Source: Acidobacteriota bacterium (GTDB lineage Bacteria; Acidobacteriota; Terriglobia; Terriglobales; Acidobacteriaceae). From it: DNA of 64,000 bases. The stretch is taken from positions 345,497-409,496 of the forward strand of contig JAJXYY010000033.1 of the NCBI GenBank assembly GCA_021780315.1, in the 5' to 3' direction. The notes beneath the pieces were generated by a model. That model made no database searches. It was not told where the DNA came from and saw only the letters and a list, made by a program, of their open reading frames with translations. This document shows, one piece after another, positions 27,680 through 36,227 of this stretch (its first letter is position 1; every line of letters begins with the position of its first letter). The position numbers and the translations under genes are program-made.

Positions 27680-29953
27680 ATCGTCCAGCAGAGTTCAACC
27701 CGCCTTTCCACACTTCTCCTCCTCACCCTGACCCTCGCCGGCTCAGCCCAGTCCCCCACTCCCAGCAAATCAGCCCTCCCCTCCAGCACCTCCACCGCAC
27801 CCTCCACCCCGCCCCCCAGTACCGCTACCCGCCCCCGCATCGGTCTCGCCCTCGGCGGCGGTGGAGCCCTCGCCATGTCCGAAGTAGGCGTCCTCCAGTG
27901 GCTCGAAGAGCACCACATCCCCGTCGACCTCATCGCCGGAACCAGCATGGGCTGCATGGTCAGCGCACTCTACTCCTCCGGAAAATCCGTCGACCAGCTC
28001 AAAACCGTCATGACCGACGACGTCTTCACCTCTGTCTTCAGCTTCAACTCCACCTTCACCAGCCGCAGCTTCCGCCGGCGCGAAGACACCCGCGCACTCC
28101 CCAACGGCATCACCGTCGGCCTCAAACACGGCATCTCCCTCCGCAACGCCGTCCTTATCGACCAGGGCCTCAACGCCTTCCTCGACCGCCAGTTCCTCCG
28201 CTACGACGACCGCACCGACTTCAACGCACTCCCCATCCCGCTACGCTGCCTCGCCACCGACCTCAACGACGCTAAAACCGTCACCTTCTCCCGCGGCTCC
28301 CTCCCCGATGCCGTCCGCGCCTCCGTATCCCTCCCCGGCGTCTATCCCCCCGTCCTGCTCAACGGCCACCAACTCGTCGACGGCGGTGTCCTCGAAAACC
28401 TGCCCACCCGCACCATCCGCTCCATGCAGGCCGATGTCGTCCTCGCCGTCAGCCTCCCCCTCCAGCCCGTCGCCCCAACCGACCTCAACAACATCCTCGG
28501 CGTTCTCCAACGCAGCTTCGCCGTCGCCATCGAGGCCGAGGAACAACGCTCCCGCAGCCTAGCCAACGTCGTCATCGAGCCTGACATCGCCGGCTTCGGA
28601 GCCACCGACTACCTCAAAACCGCAGAACTCGCCCAACGCGGCTACCAGGCCGCCGATCGCCAGAAGAACGCACTCCTCCCCTACGCCGTCACCGACCAGC
28701 AATGGTCCGACTACCTCACTCACCGCGCCTCCCTCCTCCGCGGCGCCCCCGGCTCCATCCTCCATATCCGCGTCCAGGCCCCCAACCCCGACGTCACCCA
28801 CGCCGTCGAACGTAAATTCCAGCCCCTCGTCAACCAACCCCTCAACACCGACCAGATCGAGTCCCTCCTCAGCGAACTCCGCAGCGACGGACGCTACGAC
28901 GCCGACTACTCCATCACCTACGACTCCCCCACCCCAGAACACCCCATCATCCACGTCACCGTCCTCGACAAAAAAACCGGCCCGCCCTTCCTCCTCCTAG
29001 GCTCCAACGTCGAACTCATCTCCGGCGGTGACACCCGCGCCACCTTCGAAGGCATCCTCCTCGATCAGGACCTCGGCGGCTACGGCTCCGAACTACGCTC
29101 CAACTTCAAACTAGGCTTCCTCACCGAGTTCAACTCCGAGTACTACCGCCACCTCCACGACCTCGGACGTACCTCCGGAGGCATCTACCTCGCACCCCAC
29201 ATCAACTTCCTCCGCCAGCCCTACTACCTCTACCAAAACCAGGTTCGCATCTCCGAGCGACAACTCCAGCACGCCGGTGGTGGCCTCGATCTCGCCTGGA
29301 CCGACCAGCGCCTCCAGGAACTCCGCCTCGGCTGGGAAGCAGCCCAACAACGATGGCTCACCGAAGTCGGCACCGGAGCCGTAGGCCAGCCAGACATCAT
29401 CGGCCCCATGCAGCGCGCACGCATCCGTTACACCTTCGATAGCCAGGACCGAGCCCTCATCCCCCAGTTCGGCATCCGCTCCACCACCGAAGTCGGATAC
29501 CTCTACAACACCGTCGCCAGCCCCAACGCCCCCTTCTTCACCACCCAACTCTCCCTCGCCCACCAGATCAACAAAAACATCTTCGTCTTCAACACCGAAG
29601 CCGGAACCATGCTCAACCGCAACGTCGCCGAGCCCTTCCGCTTCACCCTCGGCGGGCCCCTCCGCCTCTCCGCCTCCGCCATCGACGAGTACCGCGGCAC
29701 CGACTACTTCCTCGTCGAACCCGTCTTCCTCCACCGCATCTTCCAGCTACCCCAGCCCTTCGGCCACAGCCTCTACCTCGGTACCGCCTACGAAGCAGGG
29801 CAGATCCACGCCCCCGGACAGCCCACCACCACCCGCCAGGACCTCTTCTTCGGTTTCATCACCGAAACCCCCATCGGCATCATCACCATAGCCCCTGCCA
29901 TCGGTGACGCAGGCCACCACAAACTCATCTTCACCCTCGGAAAACTCTTCTAA
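27680..29953 (+). CDS. Patatin-like phospholipase with POTRA and outer-membrane barrel (type Vd-like)
   Basis: The open frame encodes about 757 residues. A hydrophobic leader (LSTLLLLTLTLAGSA) and Pro/Ser/Thr linker precede the patatin domain: IGLALGGGGALAMSEVG (oxyanion loop), IAGTSMG (Ser of GxSxG) and VDGGVLENLP (catalytic Asp). A POTRA-like region (about 320-420) and a C-terminal barrel ending FTLGKLF follow, as in PlpD-type self-secreted phospholipases. The frame lacks an ATG, GTG or TTG upstream of the patatin motif. AGGAG at 27668-27672 serves either ATC 27680 (7-base gap) or ATG 27675, which is in a different frame and stops after 18 codons. The true start is therefore unresolved: rare ATC start, frameshift or sequence error. 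ATG 27875 would remove the oxyanion loop. Confidence 0.85.
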   Translation: MVQQSSTRLSTLLLLTLTLAGSAQSPTPSKSALPSSTSTAPSTPPPSTATRPRIGLALGGGGALAMSEVGVLQWLEEHHIPVDLIAGTSMGCMVSALYSSGKSVDQLKTVMTDDVFTSVFSFNSTFTSRSFRRREDTRALPNGITVGLKHGISLRNAVLIDQGLNAFLDRQFLRYDDRTDFNALPIPLRCLATDLNDAKTVTFSRGSLPDAVRASVSLPGVYPPVLLNGHQLVDGGVLENLPTRTIRSMQADVVLAVSLPLQPVAPTDLNNILGVLQRSFAVAIEAEEQRSRSLANVVIEPDIAGFGATDYLKTAELAQRGYQAADRQKNALLPYAVTDQQWSDYLTHRASLLRGAPGSILHIRVQAPNPDVTHAVERKFQPLVNQPLNTDQIESLLSELRSDGRYDADYSITYDSPTPEHPIIHVTVLDKKTGPPFLLLGSNVELISGGDTRATFEGILLDQDLGGYGSELRSNFKLGFLTEFNSEYYRHLHDLGRTSGGIYLAPHINFLRQPYYLYQNQVRISERQLQHAGGGLDLAWTDQRLQELRLGWEAAQQRWLTEVGTGAVGQPDIIGPMQRARIRYTFDSQDRALIPQFGIRSTTEVGYLYNTVASPNAPFFTTQLSLAHQINKNIFVFNTEAGTMLNRNVAEPFRFTLGGPLRLSASAIDEYRGTDYFLVEPVFLHRIFQLPQPFGHSLYLGTAYEAGQIHAPGQPTTTRQDLFFGFITETPIGIITIAPAIGDAGHHKLIFTLGKLF

Positions 29954-29987
29954 ACCCGTCCGTACCAATAAAAAATTATGCTTCTTG

Positions 29988-30017
29988 GCAAATATATTGC
30001 GAATCAGCAATATATTG
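29988..30017 (+). promoter_or_regulatory. Paired AT-rich palindromes, candidate XRE operators
   Basis: GCAAATATATTGC at 29988-30000 and GCAATATATTG at 30007-30017 share the self-complementary core AATATATT, centred about 18 bp apart. They lie just before the regulator's ATG at 30023, a position fitting autorepression. Confidence 0.55.
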
Positions 30018-30022
30018 ATGCA

Positions 30023-30322
30023 ATGAGCAACATCCTCTACAACCGCATCGCCGTCCTCCGCGCAGAGCGCAATCTCTCTCGCCAGGACCTCGCCGACGCC
30101 CTTGGCATCAACTACCAGACCATCGGCTTCCTCGAACGCGGTGACTACAACCCCTCCCTCACCCTCGCCCTCGATCTCAGCGCCTACTTCAACCTCCCCA
30201 TCGAAGCCATCTTCTCCCGCCAGCCCTTCCAGCCTCTCAGCCAGCAGGTCTACTCCAGATGGCAGCTACCGGCGCTTCGGACTCGTCAAAAACTTCAACA
30301 ACCAGCCACCCCGCGAGCCTAA
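30023..30322 (+). CDS. XRE-family helix-turn-helix regulator
   Basis: 99 residues. The HTH core reads NRIAVLRAERNLSRQDLADALGINYQTIGFLERGDYNPSLTLALDLSAYFNLPIEAIF, a compact Cro/CI-like domain. The family usually ends soon after IEAIFS; here the frame runs on for about 35 residues that overlap a decayed membrane-protein gene in another frame. ATG 30023 begins the conserved domain; an upstream ATG at 29978 would overlap the putative operators. It is probably a local autoregulator. Confidence 0.9.
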   Translation: MSNILYNRIAVLRAERNLSRQDLADALGINYQTIGFLERGDYNPSLTLALDLSAYFNLPIEAIFSRQPFQPLSQQVYSRWQLPALRTRQKLQQPATPRA

Positions 30323-30686
30323 CGTACAGTCCCAACTCATCAGCATCCACCTCGAACAACTCACCCACCTCCCCCTCACCCGCACGCCGTCCGACCAATC
30401 CTGGCAAAATGACGAGCGCGAGATCAGCCGCCGCGACGCCGTACACTTCCGCGCCTACCAGCCCCTCGCCCTCACCCTGGCCGTCATCGTCCTCCTTGCC
30501 GACTGGTCCCTCCACCACCCCAACTGGCTCCCGGAAAGCCTATAGCTCCCCCTCCTCTACTCAGTCTCACTGCCCGCCGTAATCCTCGCCTTCACCCTCC
30601 CCCAGGCCATCATCCTCTGGTCGGAACCTGACTGGAACGACCCAGACCTTACCGAACAACTCTCCATCGCACCGCCGATGCAATAA
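30259..30686 (+). pseudogene. Broken small membrane-protein gene after the XRE regulator
   Basis: In the frame of base 30258 the sequence reads YRRFGLVKNFN, REPNVQSQLISIHLEQLTHLP, a polar stretch, then a transmembrane helix (LALTLAVIVLLADWSLHH). It meets TAG at 30543 and continues in the same frame through a second hydrophobic helix (LPAVILAFTLPQAIILW) to TAA 30684-30686. No start codon exists in this frame. ATG 30259 is one base out of register, as if a base were lost just after it. This looks like a two-helix membrane partner of the regulator inactivated by a frameshift and a nonsense codon. Confidence 0.6.
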
Positions 30687-30692
30687 TCAATC

Positions 30693-33659
30693 ATGCCCTC
30701 TCTTTGGACACCCGCCAGTTGGCCCGAACGCCTCGCCGAGCTGCAAGCCAGCACCCCCGAACGCAAAGAAGCTCCCCTCCGCCGCGACGTCCGCTCCCTC
30801 GGCACTCTCCTCGGCACCGTCCTCCGCGAGCAGGCCGGCACTCCCCTCTATGACGCCGTAGAAGCCCTCCGCCGCACCGCCATCCTCCGCCGCGAGGCCG
30901 ACGCAGCCAGCGACACCACCGCCGCCCACCAGCACCTCCAGCAGGCCATCGCACGCGTCAGCACCCACGCCCAAAACCCCGACCTCACCCCCGCCTACCA
31001 GCTCGCCCGAGCCTTCTCCTTCTACTTCGAGCTCATCAACCTCGCCGAAACCAACCACCGCAAGCGCCGCCGCCTCGCCTCCCAGCTCGATCCCGCCAAC
31101 ACCCTCCACCAGAACGTCCAGCGCGGCAGCCTCCGCGGAACCCTCCGCCGACTCCGCCTCGCCGGCATCTCCGCCGCCCACGCCCACGAACTCCTCAGCC
31201 ACATCTGCATCTCCCCCGTCTTCACCGCCCACCCCACCGAGATCGCTCGCCGCAGCGTCATGTTCAAACGCCGCCGCATCTCCGACCTCCTCGAGCAGCT
31301 CGACCGCATCCCCGTCCCCAACCCCCAGCTCGACGCCCTCGAGCGCGACCTCACCGCCGAAATCACCGCCCTCTGGCAGACCGACGACGTCCGCAGCGCT
31401 CGCCCCACCGTACGCGACGAGATCCGCATGGCCCTCGACTACTACGAGTCCTCCCTCTTCGACACCCTCCCCGTCCTCTACGCCGAAGTCGCCGCCGCCC
31501 TCGCCGCCGAATACCCCTTCGAACCCTCTACCCTGGGTGCCCCACGTCTCGACTCTGAGACGTGGGTTGGTCCACCGCAAACTTCATCCGCCCCTCCCCC
31601 CTGCCTCGTCTCCTTCGGCTCCTGGATCGGCGGAGACCGCGACGGCAATCCCTTCGTCACCCCCACCGCCACCCGCGAAGCCCTCGCCATGGCCCACACC
31701 CTCATCCTCACCCACTACCGCCGCCGCCTCCAGAACATCTTCGACCAGCTCGGCAGCTCCACCCAGCAGGTCCCCGTCTCTCCCCAGCTCACCCAGCTCC
31801 TCGGCTCCTACACCGAACAACTCCGCAGCGCCGGACAAAACGCCCTCGCCGAGCGCTTCCCCAACGAGACCGTCCGCCTCTTCATCGCCTGCGTCATGAT
31901 GCGCCTCGGAGCCACCCCGCAATCCTCCGTCCCGCTCCCTCCCAACCCAGCCCTGGCCCCCTACACCCGCGCAGAACAGCTCCTCAGCGACCTCACCACC
32001 CTCCGCGAATCCCTCCTCCACAACCGTGGCCAACGCCTCGCCGAACTCCTCATCGACCCTCTCCTGCTCGAAGTCCGCACCTACGGCCTCCACCTCCAGA
32101 CCCTCGACATCCGCCAACACGCCAAGGTCCACTCCGCCGCCCTCGCCGAAATCCACAGCTCCGAATCGCCCTCGACCCCCTGCATCTCCACTCTCTCTCC
32201 CCAGACCGCCGAAGTCCTCGACACCTTCCGCGCCATCGCCGAGCTCAAACAGACCTACCCACCCGAGGCCATCCGCCAGTACGTCATCAGCGGAGCCACC
32301 TCCGCCGACGACGTCCTCAACGTCCTCCGCCTCGCCCGCCTCGGCGGTGTCAATGTCGAAGCCAACCCCACCATCGCCGACCCCGGCCTCCAGCCCGTCC
32401 CCCTCTTCGAGTCCATCGAAGACCTCCAGAACGCCCCCGCCATCATGCGCCAGCTCTGGACCAGCCCCGCCTACCAGCCTCTCCTCGCCAGTTGGAACCG
32501 CCATCAGGAAGTCATGCTCGGCTACTCCGACTCCAACAAAGACGGCGGCATGATCACCTCCACCTGGGAGATCTACAAAGCCCACCGCGCCCTCCATCAG
32601 GTCGCCCGAGACTGCAACATCACCCTCCGCCTCTTCCACGGCCGCGGAGGCACCGTAGGCCGTGGTGGAGGCCCCACCCACCGCGCCATCATCGCCCAGC
32701 CCATGGACTCCTTCACCGGTGAACTCCGCCTCACCGAACAAGGAGAAGTCCTCAACTGGAAGTACTCCGACGTCGTCCTCGCCGAGCGCAACCTCGAACT
32801 CATGATCGCCGCCAGCCTCGACGCCCTCGCCCGCCCCGACGCCCTCATCCAGGCAAATCAACATCCCTCGCCCAACCACATACCCGCAGCTCCTACCCCC
32901 TACCCCCTACCCCCTACCCCCTCACCTCACCTCACCGGAGAAATACTCCCCACCTGGGAGGCCGCCCTCGACCAGCTCTCCACCACCTCCTTCGCCTTCT
33001 ACAAGCAGCACATCGTCGACAACCCCGACACCTTCACCTACTTCGAACAGGCCACCCCGGTCGCCGAACTCGAACACGCACGCCTCGGCTCCCGCCCCGC
33101 CAAACGCTCCGGCAAAAAATCCATGGCCGACCTCCGCGCCATCCCCTGGGTCTTCGGTTGGATGCAGTCCCGCCAACTCGTCCCAGCATGGTTCGGTGTA
33201 GGCCACGCCCTCCAGCAACTCACCTCCGCCTCACCCAACGGCCTCGCCCTCCTCCAGACCATGATGAAGGACTTCCCCCTCTTCATCGACATCATCCGCA
33301 ACGTCGAGATGGCCCTCGCCAAATCCGACTTCGGCATCGCCCGCCTCTACGCCTCCCTCGTCGAAGACGAAGCCCTCCGCGACCGCGTCTACAACACCCT
33401 CAAAGCCGAGTTCGACCTCACCCACCGCATGGTCCTCGAAATCACCGGACAGGCCGCACTCCTCCAGACCAACCCCGTCCTCGAACGCTCCATCCGCCTC
33501 CGAAACCCCTACGTCGACCCCATGTCCCTCATCCAGGTCGAACTCATCCGCCGCAAACGCGCCGCCGCCGCCAAAGGTGAACCCGACTCCCCCGAACTCA
33601 ACCGCGCCATCTCCGCCACCATCAACGGCATCAGCGCAGGCCTCCGCAACACCGGTTGA
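30693..33659 (+). CDS. ppc: Phosphoenolpyruvate carboxylase
   Basis: 988 residues. It carboxylates PEP to oxaloacetate, replenishing the TCA cycle. Catalytic motifs are VFTAHPTEIARR, SFGSWIGGDRDGNPFV, VMLGYSDSNKDGGM and FHGRGGTVGRGGGPTHRAI. The C-terminus ends NGISAGLRNTG as in the family. It is about 100 residues longer than E. coli Ppc. Two low-complexity insertions explain part of this: about residues 280-302 (encoded by a REP-like element) and about 725-752 (heptanucleotide repeat). Both keep the frame. The gene starts 6 bp after the broken membrane-protein gene. Confidence 0.97.
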   Translation: MPSLWTPASWPERLAELQASTPERKEAPLRRDVRSLGTLLGTVLREQAGTPLYDAVEALRRTAILRREADAASDTTAAHQHLQQAIARVSTHAQNPDLTPAYQLARAFSFYFELINLAETNHRKRRRLASQLDPANTLHQNVQRGSLRGTLRRLRLAGISAAHAHELLSHICISPVFTAHPTEIARRSVMFKRRRISDLLEQLDRIPVPNPQLDALERDLTAEITALWQTDDVRSARPTVRDEIRMALDYYESSLFDTLPVLYAEVAAALAAEYPFEPSTLGAPRLDSETWVGPPQTSSAPPPCLVSFGSWIGGDRDGNPFVTPTATREALAMAHTLILTHYRRRLQNIFDQLGSSTQQVPVSPQLTQLLGSYTEQLRSAGQNALAERFPNETVRLFIACVMMRLGATPQSSVPLPPNPALAPYTRAEQLLSDLTTLRESLLHNRGQRLAELLIDPLLLEVRTYGLHLQTLDIRQHAKVHSAALAEIHSSESPSTPCISTLSPQTAEVLDTFRAIAELKQTYPPEAIRQYVISGATSADDVLNVLRLARLGGVNVEANPTIADPGLQPVPLFESIEDLQNAPAIMRQLWTSPAYQPLLASWNRHQEVMLGYSDSNKDGGMITSTWEIYKAHRALHQVARDCNITLRLFHGRGGTVGRGGGPTHRAIIAQPMDSFTGELRLTEQGEVLNWKYSDVVLAERNLELMIAASLDALARPDALIQANQHPSPNHIPAAPTPYPLPPTPSPHLTGEILPTWEAALDQLSTTSFAFYKQHIVDNPDTFTYFEQATPVAELEHARLGSRPAKRSGKKSMADLRAIPWVFGWMQSRQLVPAWFGVGHALQQLTSASPNGLALLQTMMKDFPLFIDIIRNVEMALAKSDFGIARLYASLVEDEALRDRVYNTLKAEFDLTHRMVLEITGQAALLQTNPVLERSIRLRNPYVDPMSLIQVELIRRKRAAAAKGEPDSPELNRAISATINGISAGLRNTG
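31535..31572. repeat. A-type REP-like element inside ppc
   Basis: GGGTGCCCCACGTCTC, a 6-base loop and GAGACGTGGG match the intergenic A-type unit. It encodes the in-frame residues LGAPRLDSETWVG between the conserved segments EYPFEPS and VSFGSWIGG of PEP carboxylase. Confidence 0.88.
32891..32938 (+). repeat. 7-bp tandem repeat inside ppc
   Basis: Four CTACCCC units are followed by three TCACC/CTCACC units. They encode a PTPYPLPPTPSP-like linker between two conserved parts of the enzyme. Similar CCCTA-rich repeats occur in the gene-free stretch near 9508-9541. Confidence 0.8.
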
Positions 33660-33721
33660 TCTCCACCCAAACCAACACCTGCCAGATGCCTCTGCTACAG
33701 TTGCCCCTACAAGGGGCCGAC

Positions 33722-34426
33722 ATGGACGCTAAACCCTACAAGAATAAAATCCTCCGCGCGCTCGAACCCGACGTCATCGAACGCCTCAACCTCAAGCCCC
33801 GAAAACTCCTCGTCGGAAGCGATATCGAAATCCCCGGACGACCCATCCGCAACCTCATCTTCATCGAGGACGGCATCGGCTCCATGACCACTACCTTCAG
33901 CGACGGATTTCAGGTCGAAGTCGGCATGTTCGGTGTCGAATCCGTCATGGGCACCGCTGCCCTCATCGGTACCCATCGCAGCCTCAACAAGGTCTACATG
34001 CAAATGGCAGGTTACGGCTTCGCCTGCACCACCGACGCAGCCATCCAGGAGTTCGCACGCTTCGGACGTTTCCACGACCTCATCCTGCGCTGCGTCCAGG
34101 CCCAACTCGTCCAAACCTCCCAGTCCGCCGGATGCAACGCACACCACAACATCTCCCAGCGCCTCGCTCGCTGGCTCCTCCTCTGCGCCGACCGCTCCGA
34201 ATCCTCCACCCTCCAACTCACCCACGAGTACCTCGCCGACATGCTCGGCACCAACCGGTCCACTGTCAGCGTCGCCGCCGAATCCCTCAAAACCAAAGAC
34301 CTCATCCAATACACCCGCGGAAAAATCGTCATCCTCGACCGCCCCCGCCTCGAAAAACAAGCCTGCGAGTGCTACCACGTCGTCAGAGACCACTTGGCAA
34401 ACTTACTCTCCGTCTCCCAGGACTAA
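33722..34426 (+). CDS. Crp/Fnr-family transcription regulator
   Basis: 234 residues. The N-terminal cyclic-nucleotide-binding-like fold spans about 20-130 (IRNLIFIEDGIGSMTTTFSDG, VEVGMFGVESVMGTAAL). A dimer helix (ISQRLARWLLLCADR) follows, and a C-terminal winged HTH spans about 165-215 (LTHEYLADMLGTNRSTVSVAAESLK). The classical cAMP-contacting Arg/Ser pattern and the Fnr iron-sulfur Cys cluster are not evident, so the ligand is unknown. ATG 33722 follows AAGGGG by 6 bases; the frame stays open upstream but without a site. Confidence 0.9.
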   Translation: MDAKPYKNKILRALEPDVIERLNLKPRKLLVGSDIEIPGRPIRNLIFIEDGIGSMTTTFSDGFQVEVGMFGVESVMGTAALIGTHRSLNKVYMQMAGYGFACTTDAAIQEFARFGRFHDLILRCVQAQLVQTSQSAGCNAHHNISQRLARWLLLCADRSESSTLQLTHEYLADMLGTNRSTVSVAAESLKTKDLIQYTRGKIVILDRPRLEKQACECYHVVRDHLANLLSVSQD

Positions 34427-34539
34427 CCCCACCACCAGCCATCCACCACCCACCGATTACTCCCTCTGCATCAGGGGGCACTCCCACACCCAAAATCGAA
34501 CTTCCCATCACGCCACCATTCCACTAACATTCGTCCATC

Positions 34540-35415
34540 ATGCCATCGGACTCCGCTGCGTTCCACCTCCGCTGCATCCTCGCCCTCGCCTGCGTCAGCC
34601 TCATAGCCCCAGTCAGCCACGCCCAATCCACAGCCGCCGAAATCAAGGCCCGCCTGCTCAACAAACCGCTCTACCTGCGCGGCTTCTGGAGCAACGACAA
34701 CCTCCACTTCGATGCCACAGGCAACCTCACAGTCCCCTCCAACTCCGTCTCCTTCACCCTCAGCGGCTTCGAACTCGAAAGCGTCAATCTCAAGCAGAAC
34801 AAACTTATTCTGGAGGGGCGACGTGTAGGGCTTGAACTAGCCAACAATCAGCAAAAGCGTGTTGCCATCAATGTGGGCAATCCGCGGCATCCGAAAGATG
34901 AAAAAATCGCCATCGAAGTAGACCCCGGCCCCGACGGAAACTACGCCCACGCTCTCGACGCCATCTTCGTCGACAACCTCGCGGATATCGTTCCTACCCT
35001 GCCGCTCTACTGGACGCACTACGCCCACAATAATCTTGTACCTGCCTCCACTACCCCAACCCCAGCATCACCCGCAGCAATCACCACTGCCCCCAACCAA
35101 CAGCCTCCAGAGGCAGCGAACGCACGCCCGAAACGCGTCGGGGGCAGCATTACCGCACCCAAGCTTTTACATGCCAGCGAGCCGGACTTCAATAACTTCG
35201 CCCGCAATCTCAAATACAGCGGCAAAGTACTCGTCAACTTTCACATAGAAACCGACGGAACCGTCAGCCATGCATCAATAATCCTTCCACTTGGACTGGG
35301 CCTGGACGAACGAGCTTTGGACGCAGTGCAACACTACGTCTTCTCACCCGCAAAAGAAGCTGGCCAGCCCGTCGTAGTCGAAGCTAACGTCGAAGTAAAC
35401 TTTCAGATCTACTAA
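34540..35415 (+). CDS. Secreted protein with TonB C-terminal domain
   Basis: 291 residues. A signal peptide (CILALACVSLIAPVSHAQS) is followed by an uncharacterised region at about 30-160, a Pro/Thr/Ala linker at about 170-200, and a TonB C-terminal domain at about 205-291: LKYSGKVLVNFHIETDGTVS, LDERALDAVQHYVFSPAKEAGQPV and VEVNFQIY. It lacks the N-terminal membrane helix of classical TonB, having a cleavable signal instead, so it may act as a periplasmic TonB-like protein rather than an energy transducer. The mid-section is less C-rich than neighbouring genes. Confidence 0.85.
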   Translation: MPSDSAAFHLRCILALACVSLIAPVSHAQSTAAEIKARLLNKPLYLRGFWSNDNLHFDATGNLTVPSNSVSFTLSGFELESVNLKQNKLILEGRRVGLELANNQQKRVAINVGNPRHPKDEKIAIEVDPGPDGNYAHALDAIFVDNLADIVPTLPLYWTHYAHNNLVPASTTPTPASPAAITTAPNQQPPEAANARPKRVGGSITAPKLLHASEPDFNNFARNLKYSGKVLVNFHIETDGTVSHASIILPLGLGLDERALDAVQHYVFSPAKEAGQPVVVEANVEVNFQIY

Positions 35416-35423
35416 CCCGAAGC

Positions 35424-36167
35424 TCAATACCCCTGATCCGCCCGGAACGCCGTCACCTGGTTCTTCACAAACGTTACCGCCATCGGCTTGCCCAGATTCG
35501 CAAACACCACCATCCGATTCCCATAGTCCTTGCTCGTACTCTTGCTCACCTGCCCCAGCGACAACTCCACCATCCGCTCGTTCATCCCCAGAATCACCTC
35601 ATGCGCATCCACCGCCTTCCACACCTCCGGCCCCCAGTGCTTGTACAGCACATGCGGATCGTCATAGAAGAAAATCTCATCTGTATAAAACGTGTACTGC
35701 CCCGCCTGCCGATACCCCACCGGCACCGCATACTCCTTCGCCGCATCCGCTGAACCCGGCAGCGTAAACACCAGCGAAACCTGCCGATCACCACCCGGAA
35801 TCCGGAACGTCGCCGCCTTCGGGGCCACCTGCTCCACCGCCCCCTTCACCTTCAACTCCTGCGCCCCCAGCAGCGTCCCCGCCGGCTTCGCATACTGCAC
35901 CGTCTTCCCCACCACCGGGTAATACTCCAACTGCCCACCCGCAGAAACCCACACCGTCGTCCCAAACAAATCCTTCATGTCCGCCATCGACGAAGGCCGT
36001 TTCTGCTTCAAAAACACCAGGTCGTCATCCGCAATCACCTCCCGCACCGGAGCCTTCACCGCGACCGGAGCATTGCGTTCATGCCGCAGCCACAGCAACT
36101 CCCCACCCACCGCCAACACCAGCACCAGGCTCGCCCCAATAACCGCCTTCGTCCCCTTCTCCATCAC
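35424..36167 (-). CDS. Membrane-anchored hypothetical protein
   Basis: 247 residues. One N-terminal transmembrane helix (AVIGASLVLVLAVGGELLWL) is followed by an extracytoplasmic region with FLKQKRPSSMADMKDLFGTTVWVSAGGQLEYYPV and several GY-rich strands. No domain is recognised. It is read in the same direction as the MFS gene, 60 bp downstream of it, and converges on the TonB-like gene with an 8-bp gap. Confidence 0.8.
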   Translation of the reverse strand: MMEKGTKAVIGASLVLVLAVGGELLWLRHERNAPVAVKAPVREVIADDDLVFLKQKRPSSMADMKDLFGTTVWVSAGGQLEYYPVVGKTVQYAKPAGTLLGAQELKVKGAVEQVAPKAATFRIPGGDRQVSLVFTLPGSADAAKEYAVPVGYRQAGQYTFYTDEIFFYDDPHVLYKHWGPEVWKAVDAHEVILGMNERMVELSLGQVSKSTSKDYGNRMVVFANLGKPMAVTFVKNQVTAFRADQGY

Positions 36168-36227
36168 ACCCTCCCCTTGCGTTTTAAGTCCTCTACACCC
36201 TAAACCCTATACGCCGCTTGCTGCACC

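Noticed and set aside
30102-30258. Upstream part of the open frame at 30102-30545 as coding sequence
   Set aside because: It overlaps the clear HTH domain in another frame and gives a Ser/Pro/Thr-rich shadow peptide.
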